Positions 60,092-64,000 of a stretch of DNA of 64,000 nucleotides are shown piece after piece (position 1 is the stretch's first letter; the number at the start of each line of letters is the position of its first letter). Below the pieces are notes generated by a model. The model was given only the letters and a program-made list of their open reading frames with translations. It did not search any database and was not told where the DNA came from. This stretch comes from Anaeromyces robustus (Eukaryota; Neocallimastigomycota; Neocallimastigomycetes; Neocallimastigales; Neocallimastigaceae), in NCBI GenBank assembly GCA_002104895.1, contig MCFG01000001.1:580001-644000 (forward strand). The letters are read 5' to 3'. Both the position numbers and the translations under genes were made by a program.

Positions 60092-60672
60092 TTTTATATG
60101 TTTATTATATGTATATATTATAGATTTTATATTTATTTAAAAAATTAGAAGAAAAAAAGAAAAAGACTACGAAAAATATAATAAAGAAAAAACAAAATTT
60201 TTAATTTATTTTATAGGAAAAAAAAATTAATAGAATAATTAATGGCATAATCAAAAATTCTCTTAATAAGAATTAAAATTTATTAAAATATAAAAAAAAA
60301 TTTTTTATATTTTAAAATTTTTCTTTTAATCTATATATAACTTTATATAATATAATTTTTAATTATACTAAAAAATGGTATTATCTTTTTTAACTAAAAT
60401 CGAATCTATACTAATTTCACATTATGAAAATTTGGCTTTTTCATCTTATATACTTTAATTTTTTCACATGGTTTATAAAAAAAAGTATTTTGACGTATTG
60501 TTTAATTAAATGATTTTCTATATTAAAATAATAAGCGTTTAATTAATAATTAATAATAAGAAATATTAATACATATAGAAATCATAACATATAATAAATA
60601 TAATAAATATTATCAATAAAAAATAATAATAAATAAATAAATAAACAAATAAATAAAATAAAATAATAATAT

Positions 60673-60706
<34 letters not shown>

Positions 60707-61876
60707 TATATATATATATATATATATATGGACCACAAATAAAAAAATAAAAAATATTTTTAAAGTGATAGTCAACTTGTAAAAGCATTTGATAACATTC
60801 TTTCTACTTCATATATTTTTATTTCTTCTAGATATTATTCAATCGAAATTTATGAAAAATCAAGTTTAAAAAAAAGATGATTTTATAATCCTAAATGATT
60901 GGAATTATGGATTATGGATATACAAATAGTTATAAAAAAGATAATAAAAAGTAAAAAGGAATTTTATGTGAATTTTTCATATTTTAACTAATTTTACTAG
61001 TATTAAAAACAATTTCTATTAACTATATCCAAATAAATTTTAATTTTTATTTATTTGTCCCGATAAATCCAATATTGCTTTGAAAATAATTATTGTCCAT
61101 CAAAACCAATTTCGATTAATAATACATAGTAAAACTATGTATAATTGACTATGCTAATAAAAATAGTATTATTTTGAAATTGGAGAAAAAAAATGATGAT
61201 AATGATAATAATAAAAAAGAATAATAAAATTATTAATATATTAATAATATATTAATAATATATACAATAGTAAGTTACTATGAACTATGAGGTTTTATTA
61301 TATACTTTTTATTTAAAAATTAAAAAACAAATATATCAATGTGAGAAAAATAAATAAATAAATAAATTAATAAACAAATAAATTAATAAACAAATAAATA
61401 AATAATATACAATAAATAAGTAAATAAATGAATAAGTAAATAATAAATAAAAAATTACAGATGTTCTTTTTTTTTTTTTTTTTTTCTTTTCTGTGTATTG
61501 TTTTTTTTTTTTTTGTTTTTGTTTTTATTTTTTGTTTGTTTCATTTGTATATTTCTATCAAAACTTTAAAAAAGAATTATTATATACTCTTAATTTTATA
61601 TTAACCAATGATGACTCGTGGAATTTTCGAAAATTTTTAACATCATATTACTCATAATATAAATTAAAATATATATATAAATATAAATATAAATATAAAT
61701 ATAAATGAATAAATATATATTAAATTAAATATATAATAAACCTATAAATACTAAGCGTTTGCCAATTTTTTTCATGTAAAAAAAAAAAAATAATATTAAT
61801 TATTAATTTTTATAATAATAAATAATTTTAATTTTATCTAAATATTAAAATTTTTAAAGATAAAGTATATATTATA
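60092..61876. other. Divergent intergenic region
   Basis: About 1.8 kb between the starts of the TTC5-like and ankyrin genes, so it must contain both promoters. It has (AAT)n and (AT)n at 60677-60730, a T-rich block at 61465-61560 and a small hairpin around TACATAGTAAAACTATGTA (61124-61142). The 68-codon minus-strand frame at 60582-60788 is a low-complexity chance frame. Confidence 0.5.
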
Positions 61877-64000
61877 ATGTCAATTAATAATGAAAATGAA
61901 ACATTAATAGATATATTTAAAAATAAAACATTAACTATATATGAAGAAGAAGAGTTTTTAGAACAAAGTTTAAAAAACAATGATATAAAACCAGAATTAT
62001 TGAATAAAAAAGATGAAAATGGACAAAATCCAATTTCAATTTGTATCAATAAATATAATAATAAAATAATTCAATTATTAATGGAATATGCAGATAAAAA
62101 TAATATTATTTTAGAAATAAATGAAAAAGATAAAAATGGTAACTACCCACTATTATTGGCTATTGATAAAAATATTGATATGGTTAATTTATTAATTGAG
62201 TATGCCAATAAAAACAATATTATTTTAGAATTAAATGAAACGAATATATATGGAAATTATCCATTTTTAATAACTTTTTCTAATAAAGAATTTGAAAGTG
62301 CAAAATTATTAATTGAATATGCTGAGGAAAAAAATATTATTTTAGAAATAAATAAGAAAAATAATAATGGAGACTCTCCACTTCTATTGGCTATTTATGA
62401 AAATATAAAATTCTTTAAATTATTATTTGAATATGCAGATAAAAATAATATTATTTTGCAATTAAATGAAAAAGACAAAATAGAAAGATGTCCACTTTTA
62501 AGTCTATTGTCTAATCCAGGAATTGTAAAATCAATGAATGAAAAAGTTAAATTATTATTTGAACATGCTGAAAAAAATAATATTATTTTAGAATTAAATG
62601 AAAAAGAACCAAACCATAAAATTAATCTATTATGGTTAGCTACAATACATAATTACACTGAAATAGTTAAATTATTAATTGACTATGCTAATAAGCATAA
62701 TATCATTTTTGAATTCAATGAAAAAATGGATCTCGATATAAATGAGATTATAATAAATGTTATTAATCATGATAATAATGAAATAATGAAATTACTATTA
62801 AATTATATCAAAGAAAATAATATTAATTTAAACCTTAATGATAATGATGAAAACGGACAATGTCTATTATTGAAAGCTATTCAAAAAGGAAAGTATGAAA
62901 TAGTAAAACTACTATTGGAATTTGCTGAAGAAAATAATAATATTTTAAATATTAATCAATGTGATAAAGAAGGAAATTATCCATTTTCAGAAGCCATTTC
63001 TCATGAATCCTCTAATCTCATTAAATTATTAATATATTATGCAAAAAAAAATAATATTATTTTAGAAATTAATAAAAATGAAAAATTTTATGAAAAATTA
63101 TCACGAGCTATTAATAACTTTTATGACTATAATATTCAAGATGCTCGTATGTTTAACTTGAAGATAAAAGAAATAATTGAATTAATTAAAGTAGTATTTG
63201 AATATGCTAATAATTATAAGATTATTTTGGATTTAAATAAAAGTAATGAAGATAAAGATTATCCAATTTTACTAGCTACTTCTAATAATACTGAAATAGT
63301 TAAATTAATAATTGATTATGCGGATAAACATGATATTACTTTAGACTTAAATCAAAAAAATAAAAATGGTAATTTTCCTTTATTAAAAGCAGTTTCCAAT
63401 AACAGTACTGAAATGGTAAAATTATTAATTGATTATGCCAATAAAATGAATATTACATTAGATTTAAATCAAAATAATAAAATTGGAAATTATCCATTAT
63501 TAAAAGCAGTTATAAATAATAATATTGAAATAGTTAAATTGTTAATTAATTATACAAATAAAAATAATATTATTTTAGAATTGAATCAAAATAATAAAGA
63601 TGAAACTTATTTAATATTAAAAGCAATTATAAAAAATAATATTGAAATGGTTAATATATTGGTTGAATGTAATGATAAAAATAATATTATCTTAAAATTG
63701 AATCAAATAGATAGAGACGGAAGTTATTTATTATTAGAATCAATATCAATTAATAATCTTGAATTAGTTAAATTATTAATTGATTATGCGGATAAGCATA
63801 ATATTATTTTAGAATTAAATCAAAAGGATGATGATGAAAATTATCCTTTATTAAAAGCCATTTTAAATAATAATATTGAAATAATTAAAATATTAATTAA
63901 CTATGCTGATAAAAATAAAATTACTTTAAATTTAGAAGAAACAAATAAAAATGGAAGTTATCCTTTATTAAAAGCAATTTCTAATAACAATATTGAAATG
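61877..64000 (+). CDS. Ankyrin-repeat protein, 5' part (open at window end)
   Basis: A single unbroken frame of 708 codons from the ATG at 61877-61879 to the last base, with no intron and no stop. After an N-terminal head (MSINNENETLIDIFKNK, EEEEFLEQSLKNND) it consists of tandem ankyrin-type repeats of about 36-40 residues. The recurring pattern is GNYPLLLAI...NIEMVKLLIDYADKHNIILELNEKDKN. The usual GxTPLHxA turn is here NGNYPLLKA. At least 16 units are seen, some degenerate (for instance around 62700-62760 and 63060-63160). Ankyrin repeats form protein-binding solenoids; no catalytic or membrane part is seen so far. Repeats near the 3' end are more alike than those near the start, suggesting recent internal duplication. 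Very large proteins of this style are typical of anaerobic gut fungi; the binding partner is unknown. Confidence 0.9.
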   Translation, partial: MSINNENETLIDIFKNKTLTIYEEEEFLEQSLKNNDIKPELLNKKDENGQNPISICINKYNNKIIQLLMEYADKNNIILEINEKDKNGNYPLLLAIDKNIDMVNLLIEYANKNNIILELNETNIYGNYPFLITFSNKEFESAKLLIEYAEEKNIILEINKKNNNGDSPLLLAIYENIKFFKLLFEYADKNNIILQLNEKDKIERCPLLSLLSNPGIVKSMNEKVKLLFEHAEKNNIILELNEKEPNHKINLLWLATIHNYTEIVKLLIDYANKHNIIFEFNEKMDLDINEIIINVINHDNNEIMKLLLNYIKENNINLNLNDNDENGQCLLLKAIQKGKYEIVKLLLEFAEENNNILNINQCDKEGNYPFSEAISHESSNLIKLLIYYAKKNNIILEINKNEKFYEKLSRAINNFYDYNIQDARMFNLKIKEIIELIKVVFEYANNYKIILDLNKSNEDKDYPILLATSNNTEIVKLIIDYADKHDITLDLNQKNKNGNFPLLKAVSNNSTEMVKLLIDYANKMNITLDLNQNNKIGNYPLLKAVINNNIEIVKLLINYTNKNNIILELNQNNKDETYLILKAIIKNNIEMVNILVECNDKNNIILKLNQIDRDGSYLLLESISINNLELVKLLIDYADKHNIILELNQKDDDENYPLLKAILNNNIEIIKILINYADKNKITLNLEETNKNGSYPLLKAISNNNIEM

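Noticed and set aside
60582-60788. 68-codon minus-strand frame
   Set aside because: Consists largely of (AT)n and (AAT)n translated into Ile, Tyr and Leu.

Overview
The window is eukaryotic nuclear DNA, extremely AT-rich, with spliced genes separated by long stretches of poly(A)/poly(T), (ATT)n, (AAAT)n and similar low-complexity sequence. The mix of many short GT-AG introns (including exons of 14, 16 and 34 nt), asparagine-rich protein linkers and a giant ankyrin protein with repeats of the form 'YADKNNIILELNEKDKNG' fits an anaerobic gut fungus (Neocallimastigomycota: Neocallimastix, Piromyces, Anaeromyces or relatives). The density of introns argues against Dictyostelium. The lineage is inferred from style and gene content, not from a database search.

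Layout from left to right. 81-2200 (+): 3' part of a tRNA adenosine deaminase (ADAT1/Tad1 type). 4518-7109 (-): casein-kinase-1-like kinase in seven exons, with a ~110-residue insert before DFG. 7110-16014: gene-free AT-rich DNA with short tandem duplications and a strong hairpin. 16015-21311 (-): BRSK/SAD-type kinase in 14 exons. 21312-29041: gene-free. 29042-31369 (+): UBE2J1-type ER-anchored ubiquitin-conjugating enzyme in nine exons, two of them 16 and 14 nt. 32460-37990: three tandem copies of a ~1.6-2 kb repeat. 39826-41580 (-): unrecognised Asn-rich and Pro/Thr-rich protein, interrupted by a stop codon that a possible 63-nt intron would remove. 47868-48486 (-): a likely small two-helix membrane protein in four short exons. 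49990-56335: three more copies of the same repeat, with a GC-richer ~425-bp SINE-like insert between the first two. 56932-60091 (-): TTC5 (Strap)-like TPR plus OB-fold protein in nine exons. 61877-64000 (+): ankyrin-repeat protein, open at the window end.

The genes do not form a pathway. They are separate housekeeping or regulatory genes: RNA editing, two kinases, ER protein degradation and a TPR cofactor. The least explained parts are the six-copy repeat family, the SINE-like retroposon with a perfect 13-bp target-site duplication, the four-exon small membrane protein gene and the microexons of the E2 gene. Exon boundaries were placed by hand from GT/AG sites, reading-frame continuity and family similarity. 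All complete multi-exon models sum to an intact frame, but none is backed by transcript data.
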